Assembly: GCF_000150275.1 (NCBI RefSeq)
Contig: NW_002060944.1
Coordinates: forward strand, 334,860-398,859
Reading direction: 5' to 3'
Source of the DNA: Trichoplax adhaerens
Lineage: Eukaryota > Placozoa > Uniplacotomia > Trichoplacea > Trichoplacidae
DNA length: 64,000 nt
Part shown: positions 1 through 11,110 of the stretch, one piece after another
Numbering within the stretch: position 1 is the stretch's first letter
How the letters are laid out: every line of letters begins with the position of its first letter
Notes under the pieces: model-generated
The model's input: the letters and a program-made list of their open reading frames with translations, nothing else
Told to the model about the DNA's origin: nothing
Databases searched by the model: none
Position numbers and translations under genes: made by a program

Positions 1-72
1 ATGATTAATTATTACATATTTAATTTTCGCAATTATGAAATTTCATGTAAGCTTTTGAATATTTTTATTTAG

Positions 73-814
73 CGATGAAAGAAAGGAAACTTCAGTAGAG
101 GAATTAGCCGTTTTAATGTTTGTTTTATAGTTAAAACAATTTTAGCTAATCTAATTTGAATTTTATAATTTATTAAAATTTTATAAATAAATTTTTAAAT
201 ATTTTACATAGAGAAGAGGAAAAGGAAGCTCCAGTAGAGAAATTTCCTGTTTTGGGGTGAGTTTTATAGTTAAAAAAGACTTAGGTAGGACCACCTTTAA
301 TTTTTAAAATTTGCTAAAGTTTATACGTATATTTTTATATCTTTCTATCTAGGAGCGAGGAAAAGGAGTGTCCAGTGGAAAAATTACTAGATATGACGTA
401 AATCTTATAATTAAAATATTTAAATAAGAACATGTTTAGATTTTATAACGTATTAAATTTTATCATTAAACTATTGTACATATTTTAATCTAGCTATAAG
501 GGAAAAGAAACTCCAAAAGAGAAATCACCTGTTTTGACGTGAATTTTATAGTCAAAATGATTTCAATTTAAACGTATTTAAGCCTTGCAATTTACTAAAT
601 ATACACGTAAACTTGTACATATTTTTATCTACGAGTGAGGGAAATGAAACTCCAGCTGAGAAATTACCGGTTCCGACGTGAGTTAATTTATTAAAATATG
701 TAGGATTTAAAGACACTGATGGCGCTAAGTTTGACTTAAGAAGTAAATTTTTTTAATTTTACCTTTCAGAAAGGAAAGCTTGGAACAACCAGATGAAAAC
801 CTAGCCAAACAGGC
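73..814 (+). CDS. Tandemly duplicated exon-intron units (exons 1-6 of the array)
   Basis: Exons are at 73-117, 212-256, 353-397, 494-538, 636-677 and 770-814. The first five are clear copies of one 45-nt exon encoding a 15-residue motif with core (E/K)xxPVEKxPVL; exon 6 is more diverged. Start-to-start spacing is 134-142 bp, and the introns between them are also alike (donor GTGAGT/GTAAAT, a TTTTATAGTTAAAA stretch, a pyrimidine-poor acceptor). Whole exon-plus-intron units were therefore duplicated. In exon 5 the expected acceptor AG at 631-632 reads AC; the next AG, at 634-635, shortens the exon to 42 nt and keeps the frame. Confidence 0.75.
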
Positions 815-3800
815 GTAATCCTTAATTACTGCTATCTTGAAATTAATTTTAGTTATCAAGGATATTAACATCCATAACTTCTAATTAATTTTCTGTTTTT
901 AATGCTTTTAAACCATAATTTAGCCATACTTTTGAAGAAAATACACAAGATGGCCGCATCAATAATGAAAATACACAAGACAATATCGTTATTAATAACG
1001 ACAATATGCAACATTGCCACATTAATAATAAAGATATACAAGATAGCCATCCTTATAAAGAAAATACTCAAGTATTGAACAGGGACGTCGCCATTCAACG
1101 GTTACTTACATAACAACTAGCAGCTTTTTGTTTTCGGCCATTGATTATGAGTGCTTATTGGCCTAATTCTATGTTTATAAATATCTTATTTATTTTCTAT
1201 GTAGCAGCGAAGAGCTTCCGAAATCAGAAAAAGACAAATTAGTTATTATTCGGTAATTGAAATCATTTAACTAAAATTATAGGATCGATGAAACGGTTTG
1301 GAAATAAAGATATTTCTTACCTTTTGGACTGTGCTACTTGCGTATAACTTTTAGGAAAGAAAATTATCAAACTTTGAAAATTAACGCTCTAGACTACTCG
1401 TAATACCTTCTTACGTTAACATAAAATATTTGCATTACTTTTGTTTAGTACCTTTAAAATACTTTTATCTGTAATCAAACCATAATGTTACCACCGTCAG
1501 AAATTCTAGTCATCCGTTTATAAGATCTATTATTATCTGCTCTTTAGAATCATACTGCGATATTTTGCTTTAATGTGCATTCTTGCAACTTTACAGATTT
1601 GAATATTTAATGCTGACATATTCATTTCTTAAAAGTCGTAATTGTCCATAACTTTTGCTGCAGGAAAAATGGAGGGCATGATAAATTGATAGAAGATAGC
1701 TCAAATATTCGAAAGTAAAATCGTCACAAAATTTTGTTGGTTTAACTCGTTAACAAATACGACTAGATTTTGTTTTTAATTTCAGTAATTGTGTGGAACT
1801 TGAAACTCAGAATGATAGTTCGGAACCTCAGAAGTAATTTGATATACGTTATCAATTTAATTGCTTTAAAGTGCGCAATTTAACTTACACATATGTCAAA
1901 TACTGTAGTGAAAGAAATTTGAACATTATTGACAAATCTGAACCCGTTATTGGGTAACTTGAACATATTTGGTATCCTTCATCCATTAACAGCTTTCAGA
2001 AATGTTGTTGCTTTTACTCGTATTTTACTTATATAGGCTCGTATCCGTTAATAAAGCGAATACCAATATACTTACTCCAAAGTAATTCATAAATTTCTCA
2101 TATTGATATTAGAACGTAAATTATTTCACTCAGAAAAATTAATGAGTTTGTGAGTTAATTTTATTTACTCCTAAATTATTAGGCTAGAAAATGGTAACAT
2201 TCCTGAAAGAAATTCATCTCCTCGGTAAATATTCATTGCTTTAGTATTTTGTAGAGATGATTATCGCTTTAAAGAATTTATGTGCTTTCTATAAACCTAC
2301 AAGTTGCACTGAAGAAAGTGTTCCAATGGCCGAAGAAAATTCAGCAATGGATTGGTAATCTATGTTATGTTATGGATTCTATTGAAGCTTATATCGGTAG
2401 ACTAATTGTATTGGCTAGATTAGGAAATCTTTAATTCTGAATTGGTGCTCTTTTCGCTCTCAAAAATTTTAACTAAGATTGATTATACTATACTGGCTTC
2501 TACAGTATTTCTTATGCCCGATGTTACGTTTTAGAACCAGAAATAGTTATAGTTACTTTGTATAGCATTCATCCATATACTTTGTCTAGTTTAAATCACA
2601 TTTTCATAACTATTTTACCCACTAATGTTTGCAAGTAGTTCCCATGATCAAGGTTTAAGTATTGAATATTCAGGGTTAAGCGTAAATACACTTGAAATAT
2701 CGTAAGATTTTTATAACTATTTCCCTTATGACTCAAATATTTAGTAACGAAAATGTTGTAAATGCTGATAAAGACATAGTTAATAATAAGTAAGTAAATG
2801 ATATTAAATGGTTAGAATTCATCTTTTGGTTGACATTATTTAAAATACAACATTTCGCGTTTTAAATTTTATAAAATTGTAGAGCAGAAAAAGGGCAAAT
2901 TGTAAAGGAAGATTCGTCTAATATTGCGTAAATAGTATTTTTGATTCTCGTAAACCTCAATATAATTTTTTAGTATGTTTCTCCTGTAATAAATCTAAGC
3001 TAATTCATTAATAGTAACGTTAACACCCACGAGAAGGTGGATAAAATTAGGGCAAAGAGGTAATTCGATAGTATAAAATATCGCGTAAGATGCAATTCTT
3101 TACATCAATAGTTGGATTAAAGTATGATAAATTTTAAAAGTAAATGTTTGCTTTTTTCAGTGAAGAAATCATGCAAGAGACTAAAGCTGATTCCTCGAAT
3201 ATTACGTATGAAATATAGCAGTATTTATAAATTTCTTGTCAACTTTGTAATTTCCTGCTTATATTACGATTCTACGAAATGTAAATTTTGTCGATAGAAA
3301 CGCTCAAGTTAAGGATATTCCAATTGAAGTTAATAGGTAATTTTCAAAGTATTATGTTCGAACAAATAGATGGTTATATTACGGCTTCAGCGTGGTAATT
3401 TTCAAAGTATTATGTTCGAACAAATAGATGGTTATATTACGGCTTCAGCGTGGTAATTTTCAAAGTATTATGTTCGAACAAATAGATGGTTATATTACGG
3501 CTTCAGCGTTATTTCCTAGACATACAGGAGGAATTGCATGTTTAGTATGATAAGCTGAATGGATATGATTTGCTTATTGTAAATTATAGAGACAGAGTCC
3601 AAATCAATATGGAAGCTGCAATTAATATGGCGTAATTTATACGTTTTATAATTATAAATTGCTGAGATAAAATAAAACTAATTCTTTGTATAATTTATAT
3701 TATAGAGAAGCAAGCTTCGAAAATACTGAGAAAAGCTCATCCAATAAAACGTAAGCTATATTTTTGGGCTTATAAACTGTTACTATAAAAATACTGTTTT

Positions 3801-6800
3801 ACTGTTTTGCATATTTTTCCTTGTAAGCTACTATGATGAAATATAAATTTAAACGTTTTATCATCTTTAAACATAGAGAAGAAAGTATCGTAAACATTAA
3901 GGGAAATTTATCTAATGTCATGTAATTCATGTTTTTATGCTTACAATATACGCCACTTTATATTTATATAATGCTATGTTATAGCAACGAATCTGCTTTG
4001 CTTAAGTTCTAGCGATCGAAATATCCAAGTCTTGAACGATAAGCTTGGAGCCAATTAGTAATTTCAATCTTAATTACCTATTAAGTCCGAGCTTAACTTT
4101 AATTCTGACCAAATACAGGAATTAGGCAAACTAGAAATTAACATTTTTATAATTTATTATGTGCTAAAACAATTCTATTTTACACGGAGTAATCTTTTAT
4201 GAACATAAGTGATAAAATTTTGTTCTAACAGCTAAACTGCTTTTCAATTTAATAAGACAAAGCGCATTTTTGTATTTGCGTAATGTAGTAAAGAACCTGG
4301 GCAAAGCCCTGATTTCAATTTAGCCCCTACATCGTATGTTTATTTCCGCTAGATTGCTTTGATATTATTTTCGTTAAATTAGCTTTCACCTTCTAATAAT
4401 TTCAATTTTTACAGTTCCAGTATTAATAACCGAGAAATCTTTAATAAGGAGAAGCGGTAATGATGATGAAGTCAATTAATTAGCATGTAAATTTGTTCGA
4501 CTGCATTTATATAACTATTTTATCTATTACGTTATCGTAATTTCATTGTGGTAAACAATTTACATTAAAATTTTGAATAATTTCGAAATGGCTTATAAAT
4601 GACGTAAATATTTATGATTCAAAGTCACTATGGGCTTAAATTTTCATAGCCGTATGTTAAAATTATTATCATACTTTCTTAAAAGCTGGCAAAAATCTAT
4701 ATAGATTGTTATTGATATCCTGGAAAATAATCGACCCTGAGATTTTCTACTGTTATTTCAGTCCTGAACAATCTAATGATCATGACCCAAGCTATCAAAA
4801 TCTTCAAGAATCGAGGTATGGAATACTCTTACGATTTTATCATACATTCTATAACTACTCAGCAGTATTAAAATTAAATTTCGACTTGAAAAGATATCAT
4901 TAATTTTCAGTTCAGTAGAAGATTCTTACTCGATAATTAAAAAATCACCTCGTTCGAAGTAAGAAATAGATAGCTGGCGGAATGTATCAAGATAATGTAT
5001 ATTTATCGATAGACCTTGCTTACGTAATTTATTTTTTAAATGATAACATTATGGCTTTTAGAATTGCTAGGAATGGTATAGATTCAGTGGATGATTGTTT
5101 AGCTCAAGAGCGGTAAAACATAGAATTTAGCTAGGAAATTGCTATAACAATTACAGCTATGTACAATAGGGAGTATCGAATTTTGCTACGTATAAACTAA
5201 AACTGCACTGCCATCAATAATATCAGAACTACGGAAAATATTGATTTAATAGAAGATCCTTTAGCCCGAGAGAAGTAAGGCATGCTCTGAATATAAAGAT
5301 GTCAGATCATAAATCTACTACTAGTTATAAGTATATACTACAGATTGCAATATACTACGTAATTTATAATAACTCGTGCTGCCTATAGAGTTACGCGAGA
5401 CATCAGTTTAACGGATAATTGTTCATTACAAGAGGAGTAGTTTAAACTTTGTCGAAATAACATACAATTGCAACATCCAATTGTAAATCTTGGATAAGTT
5501 TTTTAAGAGAATTTTTGATTGTTGAAGCTTAAGTCATGTCCATTATTTAGTTTTGCAGAAATGTGTGTCTGCTTAGCTGATAAACAGTCTGTGCAAGAGA
5601 GGTAAGTCAAATAAGGTTCAAGAATATAATAAAGCTATAATAAGTTCTATTACCACGGGTAGCAGCAAATTAACTGATACAAGATCAACATTATCATCAG
5701 CTCAGAGCTGTGAAAGTTACTATCGTTTTAGTTGATAATTAATAATTAATCGGTCATGACAAGAAATATTTTTAAACAAATTTGAAGTCGTGATACGTCG
5801 GAAGAATTTTAATTATCTTTGGATAGGACTTAATGGCCATTTTCCGTACAAAAATAAATTAAGGCCACAATTTTTAATTTTAGATCTGCAGAAGAAGGTA
5901 TCGACTTGGTAGATGATGGCTCACGTCATTGGTATGATATGAAACTGTATTTTGCATTTACTGGTTTCATGGTTTTGCTTATAGAGAAGCTACATCTATG
6001 CTGGTGATATATATATATCTGATGAATAATTCATTTCTTTTTTTGGTAGTATCAGTTCTGGAGAAGAAGCTCTTAATTTACTGCATGATAATTCAAGCCT
6101 ACTTTGGTACGGCAAACTTGTGGTTGAGAGCAATTAATTTTTGTGGATAAAGTATTTTTAATTGAGGGCACAAAGTATCTCTAATCATTCTTTCATGCTA
6201 CAGCAAAGCAATGATGAATCATCATACTGTATTATTAGTTTACAATATGTAGAATAAAGCAAAATCTTCATTGACAATTTAAAAAAATTACACTGTTCGA
6301 TAAATCTGACTATTTCTTATTTTTAATTTAGTCTATTGCGATAGTTACTACGTATCCTATTTTAGTTTTGCTTTACTCCGCAAATGAAATTATGTTAATA
6401 AGATACAGCTAATTGTATTGTAGCTAATTTTGCGCTTTATAATTGCTAGTGACGAAAACACTCAACAGCTTCTTGACAATTCCATCAAGCAGATGTAAAT
6501 ATTTTCTTGTCATTATCATGAGCTGTATATTATAGATCAGGATGTATTTAGTCCTGTACTTTTAAAATCCAATGTGAAATATTTCCTTGCAGGGAAAATT
6601 CTATAGTAATAACTATGCATATTTGTTGCGATTTTATTTGCTATTAAAGTGATAAAAACAACCACACCAGGGAGAATGAGATCAAAAGTTACGAAGAAAA
6701 TTCTATATATCAATCGTAAGTGAGACGATCATCAAACGGACCTGGCCGTCTATGATGAGTATTGCTTAGTGAGCTAAGAGATCAATGAACTGGTATAAAA

Positions 6801-8177
6801 TGAAGTTTTATAGCGAGTAATAAATTTAAATTCCTTTTTCCTGCAGTTCAGATTCTATTAAAGGAGGTAATGGTTATGCAGAGTCTATCAACTAGTAAAG
6901 TTGATAGAACCTTCAGCTGAATCTTCAAGCTGCTTTGAAAGACCTGTTCATCTCTTGGAAACATTTGTTTTATCGTAGAATAAGTAAAATAGATATGGAT
7001 GAGTCTGAACTTAGATTCATAATAACTTAGTAATCTTTTCGCTCTAGGTTGGATTTACAATATCATTTTTTCCTTATTGTTATGATCTATTCTTAGTTGA
7101 TGCTTTGCTTTAAATTGCAATAGATTTATTAAACACTTATAATCAGTAAGCTTAGATAGATTTCCGTTTTATAAATTGAATTTGAACAAATACCATTCTC
7201 ATTCTATATTAGTTTCATGCGGATTTCTACTATATTGATTACGTGATATTTTCCTTTGGAAATTGCGGTGTTACTTGTAATTCGTAATTTTGATCAATAA
7301 ATATAATTGGGTACGGAACTTATATAGATTTCTCTATTTTCTTCTATTTGAATAAATTATAAATCTTTCACTTGGGATATCTTAATGTATCTTTATCTTT
7401 TCCGTGCAAAATATTCATAAAAATAAGGTATGAGTTATTTCAATATTTTAAGTAATATATAAGACATAGAATTAAATCCGCTCGAATCTCTTAAATTTAG
7501 TAAGTAACAACACAGATAAAATGATAAACTCAAATTCTATCATGTTGCTTTGTACCTCGATTTAATATATTGCTTCTGTACCGTAAATGGGATTATAGTA
7601 AACAGCCTAATATAAATTGTACTAATCGAACACTTATACTGGGTTACTATATTTTAAAAATAAAATTCTGTTTATTCTAATGCCGTCGAAAAATTACTAG
7701 ATACATCAATTTTTAACTACTGCACGTAATTTAATCGACCAAATTTATTAAATTTTAACGATTGAAAACAGCAGTGACTTGTACAGTTAGTCATTCCATA
7801 CTCCGTAATAGAGTAACAGAGTGATATATATTACATAGCTTGGTGAGGATAGTGTATCAGTCGATACACAGATTTATAATTAATTAATTGTACTATAAAC
7901 TGCTGCTTGAGGGTGAACTCTAATTTTATGATTGTCTACTTAGAGATTAGTTATCAGGCGCTTAACTTATATGAAAATAAAACTTAATTAGCTATAAAAT
8001 ATCCACTTAGTCGTATTTTACCATCACGTCGCGATGCAGTGTACTGCAAGTAAGCATCTAATTGTACTTTTACTGCTATCGATTAAACCTTCTATACGAA
8101 AATATTAAAATTTGAATGTATGGTTTTGCAGGATGTGTGTTCGTGAAGCCCGATTTTTGTATGATATCTATTCGTAA
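73..8177 (+). CDS. Multi-micro-exon gene (3' part), repetitive low-complexity protein, phase-2 intron array
   Basis: I do not recognise the product. About 37 candidate exons lie between an AG acceptor and a GT donor. Each internal exon is a multiple of three (36-57 nt, one of 177) and starts with one nucleotide and ends with two nucleotides of a split codon, so all introns are phase 2. Joined, they give about 600 codons with no stop until TAA at 8175-8177. The peptide is rich in Glu, Lys, Asn, Ser and Pro, with no membrane segment or known domain, so it is probably disordered. The 5' end lies outside the window. Because every internal exon is frame-neutral, skipping any of them would keep the frame. 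The preserved phase and length rule across nearly 40 exons is the main evidence. Individual weak exons may be wrong, and the 1.2-kb gap before the last exon may hide others. Confidence 0.7.
924..1100 (+). CDS. 177-nt exon of the phase-2 array with internal repeats
   Basis: The reading frame is open on the plus strand after acceptor TTTAG at 919-923 and enters with one nucleotide, as its neighbours do. Its likely donor is GTTACT at 1101, where the exon ends in CG like several other exons of the gene. It encodes 59 residues built from degenerate units of about 12 residues around NNENTQD and INNxxxxQ. It is about four times longer than its neighbours, consistent with internal growth by repeat expansion. 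The donor is weak, so the 3' boundary is uncertain. Confidence 0.5.
1205..3336 (+). CDS. Phase-2 micro-exon array, middle block 1
   Basis: Candidate exons: 1205-1252 (or 1208-1252), 1664-1714, 1786-1833, 2037-2081, 2183-2224, 2304-2354, 2639-2674, 2745-2789, 2883-2927, 3015-3059, 3161-3205 and 3298-3336. Each has AG before and GTAA/GTTA/GTAT after it, has a length divisible by three, and is open in the one-nucleotide-entry frame. Several share a recognisable ending (EDSSNI, ADSSNIT, SSNI-type peptides at 1664-1714, 2883-2927 and 3161-3205), so duplication also shaped this block. Most introns are 70-350 bp. The exon at 2639-2674 is the shortest and weakest. Confidence 0.65.
3337..3510. repeat. 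58-bp minisatellite, three copies, in an intron
   Basis: Three essentially identical 58-bp units start at 3337, 3395 and 3453. Each begins with GTAATTTTC, so the splice donor of the preceding exon (ending 3336) is repeated with the unit, and each ends in TTCAGCG. The high identity shows recent expansion. Confidence 0.9.
3590..6894 (+). CDS. Phase-2 micro-exon array, middle block 2
   Basis: Candidate exons: 3590-3631, 3706-3750, 3877-3921, 4013-4057, 4289-4333, 4415-4456, 4762-4815, 4911-4958, 5071-5112 (or 5062-5112), 5227-5274, 5389-5436, 5551-5601, 5884-5931, 6050-6106, 6450-6494, 6671-6715 and 6847-6894. All keep the one-in, two-out codon split. For 5551-5601 the nearer acceptor at 5558 would break the frame, while the AG at 5550 keeps it, which supports the phase rule. 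Peptides from 5062 to 6106 share a pattern with an Asp-rich centre (GIDSVDD, NIDLIED, GIDLVDD), a second duplicated subfamily distinct from the PVEK units. Confidence 0.65.
6895..8131. other. Long intron or exon-poor stretch
   Basis: I find no open, phase-consistent exon between strong splice sites in these 1.2 kb, unlike the dense exons before it. It is AT-rich with no obvious repeat. Confidence 0.4.
8132..8177 (+). CDS. Candidate terminal exon of the phase-2 array
   Basis: A good acceptor (TTTTGCAG, ending at 8131) precedes an exon that enters with one nucleotide and reads 14 codons to TAA at 8175-8177. A GTAAGC donor motif overlaps the stop. Splicing there to the AG at 8202-8203 would need a 30-nt intron, which is unlikely, so I end the gene here. 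A polyadenylation-like AATAAA is about 600 bp downstream near 8781. Confidence 0.5.
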
Positions 8178-8600
8178 GCACCGAAATATATAGGAGAATT
8201 TAGTGAGGAAAATGGAAAATACGATGGACATTGGCAGAGATCGTGTTGATTGTTAAGTAGTTGGACTGTTGTTTTATGACTAAATCTTGATGTTTAAAGG
8301 TTGATTTTTAGACTTTTATAGTGTATTAATGATAAAAATTATGTTAGAAGTGAAGTTTGATGTATTTTTATAGTTAGCTTGTTAGTTCTATAGTGTTATG
8401 TAAGGGAATCATAGGGTAAATTGTGTCTGAACTTTGAGTGATTTTTGTTTTCTTAAATGGTGCAATGTAGTTTTGTAAAACGGATCTTAAGAGCGATTGG
8501 TTAGCAAATGTTTAGTTTTAAATACCTCTGACGGCTCTACGAAGCTTGTAAATGATAGTGCAATTAGAAAATTTAGAGGGAGAGTAGAAGAAGATTTTAC

Positions 8601-8702
8601 TTGAAGAACTTGTTGAATTTAAAAGGCCTTCGGGGTCGAATCGTCGTAAGTTAGAACGTTCTTCTTTTTGAAAGGTTGTTTGGTCATTGACAGTTTTTAA
8701 GT
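8601..8702 (-). CDS. Isolated frame-neutral exon candidate, product unknown
   Basis: On the minus strand an acceptor (AAATGACAG) precedes an open stretch of 102 nt ending at a GTAAAA donor. It enters with two nucleotides and leaves with one (phase 1-1), the same class as the large gene at 41-64 kb. The peptide (about 33 residues) is rich in Asn, Ser, Thr and Glu and ends in a serine run. I found no partner exon near it, so it may be a stray copy or a chance open stretch. Confidence 0.3.
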
Positions 8703-9063
8703 CTGTCATTTATTTTAATAATACTTAAAGCTAAGTATTTGCAAGGTCGTTCGGTTTATACTTCTCTCGATTTTTGTTTTGTAATAAATTGTTGTTCGGT
8801 TATTTCCCCAAATTTTATTATGGTGTCAAAGTATTAGCGTTAAGTAGACCGTAATGCAACGAAAGTAGAAGCAAAGTTTGTTAAAGTTTTGTAGCTTGAT
8901 CTCTACACTTTTCATTTCATTACATAAGAAATTTCCTCTTAGAAAATTATGCTATGCGTATGAGTTAAGGCTTTTTTTCATAGGAAATTCTGCAAAATAC
9001 CTAAAGTATTTCAGGTATTTTGCCGAATGCCAGATTTCGCAAATTGCCGTTGACATATGTTAA

Positions 9064-9705
9064 ATATTGTATTTCTACTTTGCAATAGTTTTAATCTAGA
9101 TTAATCTATAACGTAATCTTGAAGTTATATCACGTAACACACTTAGAGATACTATACAACGTACGTTCGTGTTTAGTAAATAGTAGCAATAGATAATTAG
9201 AGTACATAAACAACTAGAATAATTACTTACTCTTCTCTATTCAAGCAACTTCTTATTTCTACTGCATGGTTTTCTTCGATAGCAGACTTAGAAAAAACTA
9301 TATCCGACATAGTGTCTTCTCGATCATTACCCTACGTACGTATGAATGAGTACACATACGTATGTATAAATGTATATGTATCGAGATAAGAATTATCAGT
9401 AACGAACAGCTTTGTAAGTTGCAACAGACTTGTTATATACGTTAAGTATTAAGGAAAAGAACTAACATTTAACTGATTGCGATAATATTCTCTTGACTTT
9501 GTTAACCGATAGAATGCCAACATGAATAAACCCATGATTACCAACTGCTAGACATAAATAAATTAATAGTACATATATAAATAATTAAGTGAATTAAAAT
9601 AACATCCGATTTAGGATCAATACAGTACATTACTGTAGTAACATAATTATATTATAGGGACTATATAAATGTATTTTTTAAGTTAAATCTGCTGATTTCC
9701 GTTTA
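9064..9705. repeat. 642-bp direct repeat, copy 1
   Basis: Nearly identical to 11777-12420, with only a few differences seen (for example a 2-bp insertion near the start and single changes in the ACGTACGTTCG and AGAATAATTAC stretches). It contains the candidate minus-strand first exon and its upstream region, including the palindrome ACATACGTATGT. Confidence 0.92.
9231..9310 (-). CDS. Possible first coding exon of a minus-strand gene (copy 1)
   Basis: ATG at 9310-9308 opens 26 codons plus two nucleotides ending at a consensus GTAAGT donor. The peptide starts MSDIVFSKSAIEEN. An upstream out-of-frame ATG is closed by a stop after nine codons. The phase-2 end and Glu/Asn-rich content resemble the array gene at 73-8177, but no following exon was found. 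An identical exon lies at 11946-12025. Confidence 0.35.
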
Positions 9706-9845
9706 CTTTTATTCGTGACCAAAGAGAATCTTCCGGATTATTTTTTCTAAATCCCTTATAAAATGATTTCAATGTACAAATGTAAGGCTTTATATAGTCA
9801 GCGTTTGACTAGTATAGAAAGATCATATCAAAGAAACCGCAATCT

Positions 9846-10610
9846 AAATATAGTTATGATTCATAGTTCACAACTATTTCAGTTACAATTACGCATATAT
9901 ATAATGATAATTACGAAAATAGAATATTATTGAATAGTACTAGCAGAAACGATGACATCAACACTATTTATAGTAAAGGAAAGACAATATAGATGACGTG
10001 TAAGGGAAGAATAGCAATATTGATTGGGCTGAGGTAAGGCGATATTATTAGAACATTATTGTATAGTGCCAGCAGAAATGATGACATCAACACTATTAAT
10101 AGCGAAGGAAAAATAATATAGATGACATATGATGGGACAACAATGATATTAATTAGGGTGCGGTACAAGTAAATATATATTTATAAATATTAAGCACAAA
10201 GCAAGGTATATAGGTCAGTTATAGTTGGTGGTTGCCTTAGCATTAATTGGTAAATATTTACAGTTGTTTAAAGTAATTGCAACTTGAATAGTCGTAGTAA
10301 TACAATAGTAATACATTTAACCTACAAATATAGTCATGCTTCATGCATGATTCAGGACTATTTCAGTTGTATTTACGTAATTATGTAATGATAATTACGA
10401 AATTAGAATATTATTGATTGGTACTAGCAGAAACGATGACATCAACACTATTTACAGTAAAGGAAAGATAATATAGATAACATGTGAGGGGGAAATAGTA
10501 ATATTAATTGGGCTAAAGTAAGGCGATATTATTAAAACATTATTGTGTAGTATCAGCAGAAATGATGACATCAATACTATTTATAGTAAAGGAAAGAGAA
10601 TATAAATAAC
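9846..10610. repeat. Nested tandem repeat (480-bp unit with 129-bp subunits)
   Basis: A larger unit starts at about 9846 and again at about 10326. Each half contains two subunits sharing AGCAGAAACGATGACATCAA, at 9942 and 10071 and then 10426 and 10555 (129-bp spacing in both halves). A 129-bp duplication therefore came first and a 480-bp duplication of the pair followed. Confidence 0.85.
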
Positions 10611-10916
10611 AAATTTAACAGCTCGACCCGATATTAGCCCGATAACTTATTTTTGGATCAACAGTTTGTTGGCCCGCTTTTGTTAGTTGTTGTTATTGTA
10701 CTAACGGGACTATCACTCACTAAGTCCATTAACAAATAAAAAAAGTACAAAATCTACGCTATTTATACTATGGGATACGTGCCACAATCATGCTGTGTGC
10801 TTAAACACCTGTTTACGTTTCAATGTTCGCATATGATAATGAAATAAAGAAATCAGTCATAATTGTCCACAAAATTTCGATATATCGTACAAAATTTTCA
10901 TTATCATAGTGTCATA

Positions 10917-11110
10917 AACCAGCTTCGTGACAAGGATAACGTAAAATAAATCTCTAAATTACTATAATCTCCGGGATTCAGTATCCCTTAACTATCTCAC
11001 AAGAATTTAGACGCCTTTGATTCTACGTTAAAACAACTATACAATTAAGAACTGCTTTACTCAACTATTTGACGGGTTTATATACCCTTCTACAGCAGCT
11101 AACATTCACA
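10917..11110 (-). repeat. Dispersed repeat, inverted partner of about 35945-36125
   Basis: The stretch from CTTCGTGACAAGG through GGATTCAGTATCCCTTAAC to TACGTTAAAACAAC matches the reverse complement of about 35945-36125, with substitutions and one indel of about 20 bp. Weaker similarity continues to about 11250. It has no coding frame. Confidence 0.75.

Noticed and set aside
631-632. Non-canonical GT-AC intron before the fifth duplicated exon
   Set aside because: A usable AG lies three bases further and keeps the frame, so a non-canonical intron is not needed.
865-1098. 77-codon minus-strand frame at the start of the window
   Set aside because: It is the shadow of the plus-strand 177-nt exon; its Ile-rich content comes from the complementary repeats.
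5663-5709. Candidate micro-exon of the first array after an AG at 5661-5662
   Set aside because: The length of 47 nt breaks the phase rule that all other exons obey.
8174-8249. A further terminal exon from the AG at 8202-8203 to TGA at 8247-8249, phase-compatible with the first array
   Set aside because: It would need a 30-nt intron after the 8132-8173 exon, too short for normal splicing. The frame already ends at TAA 8175-8177.
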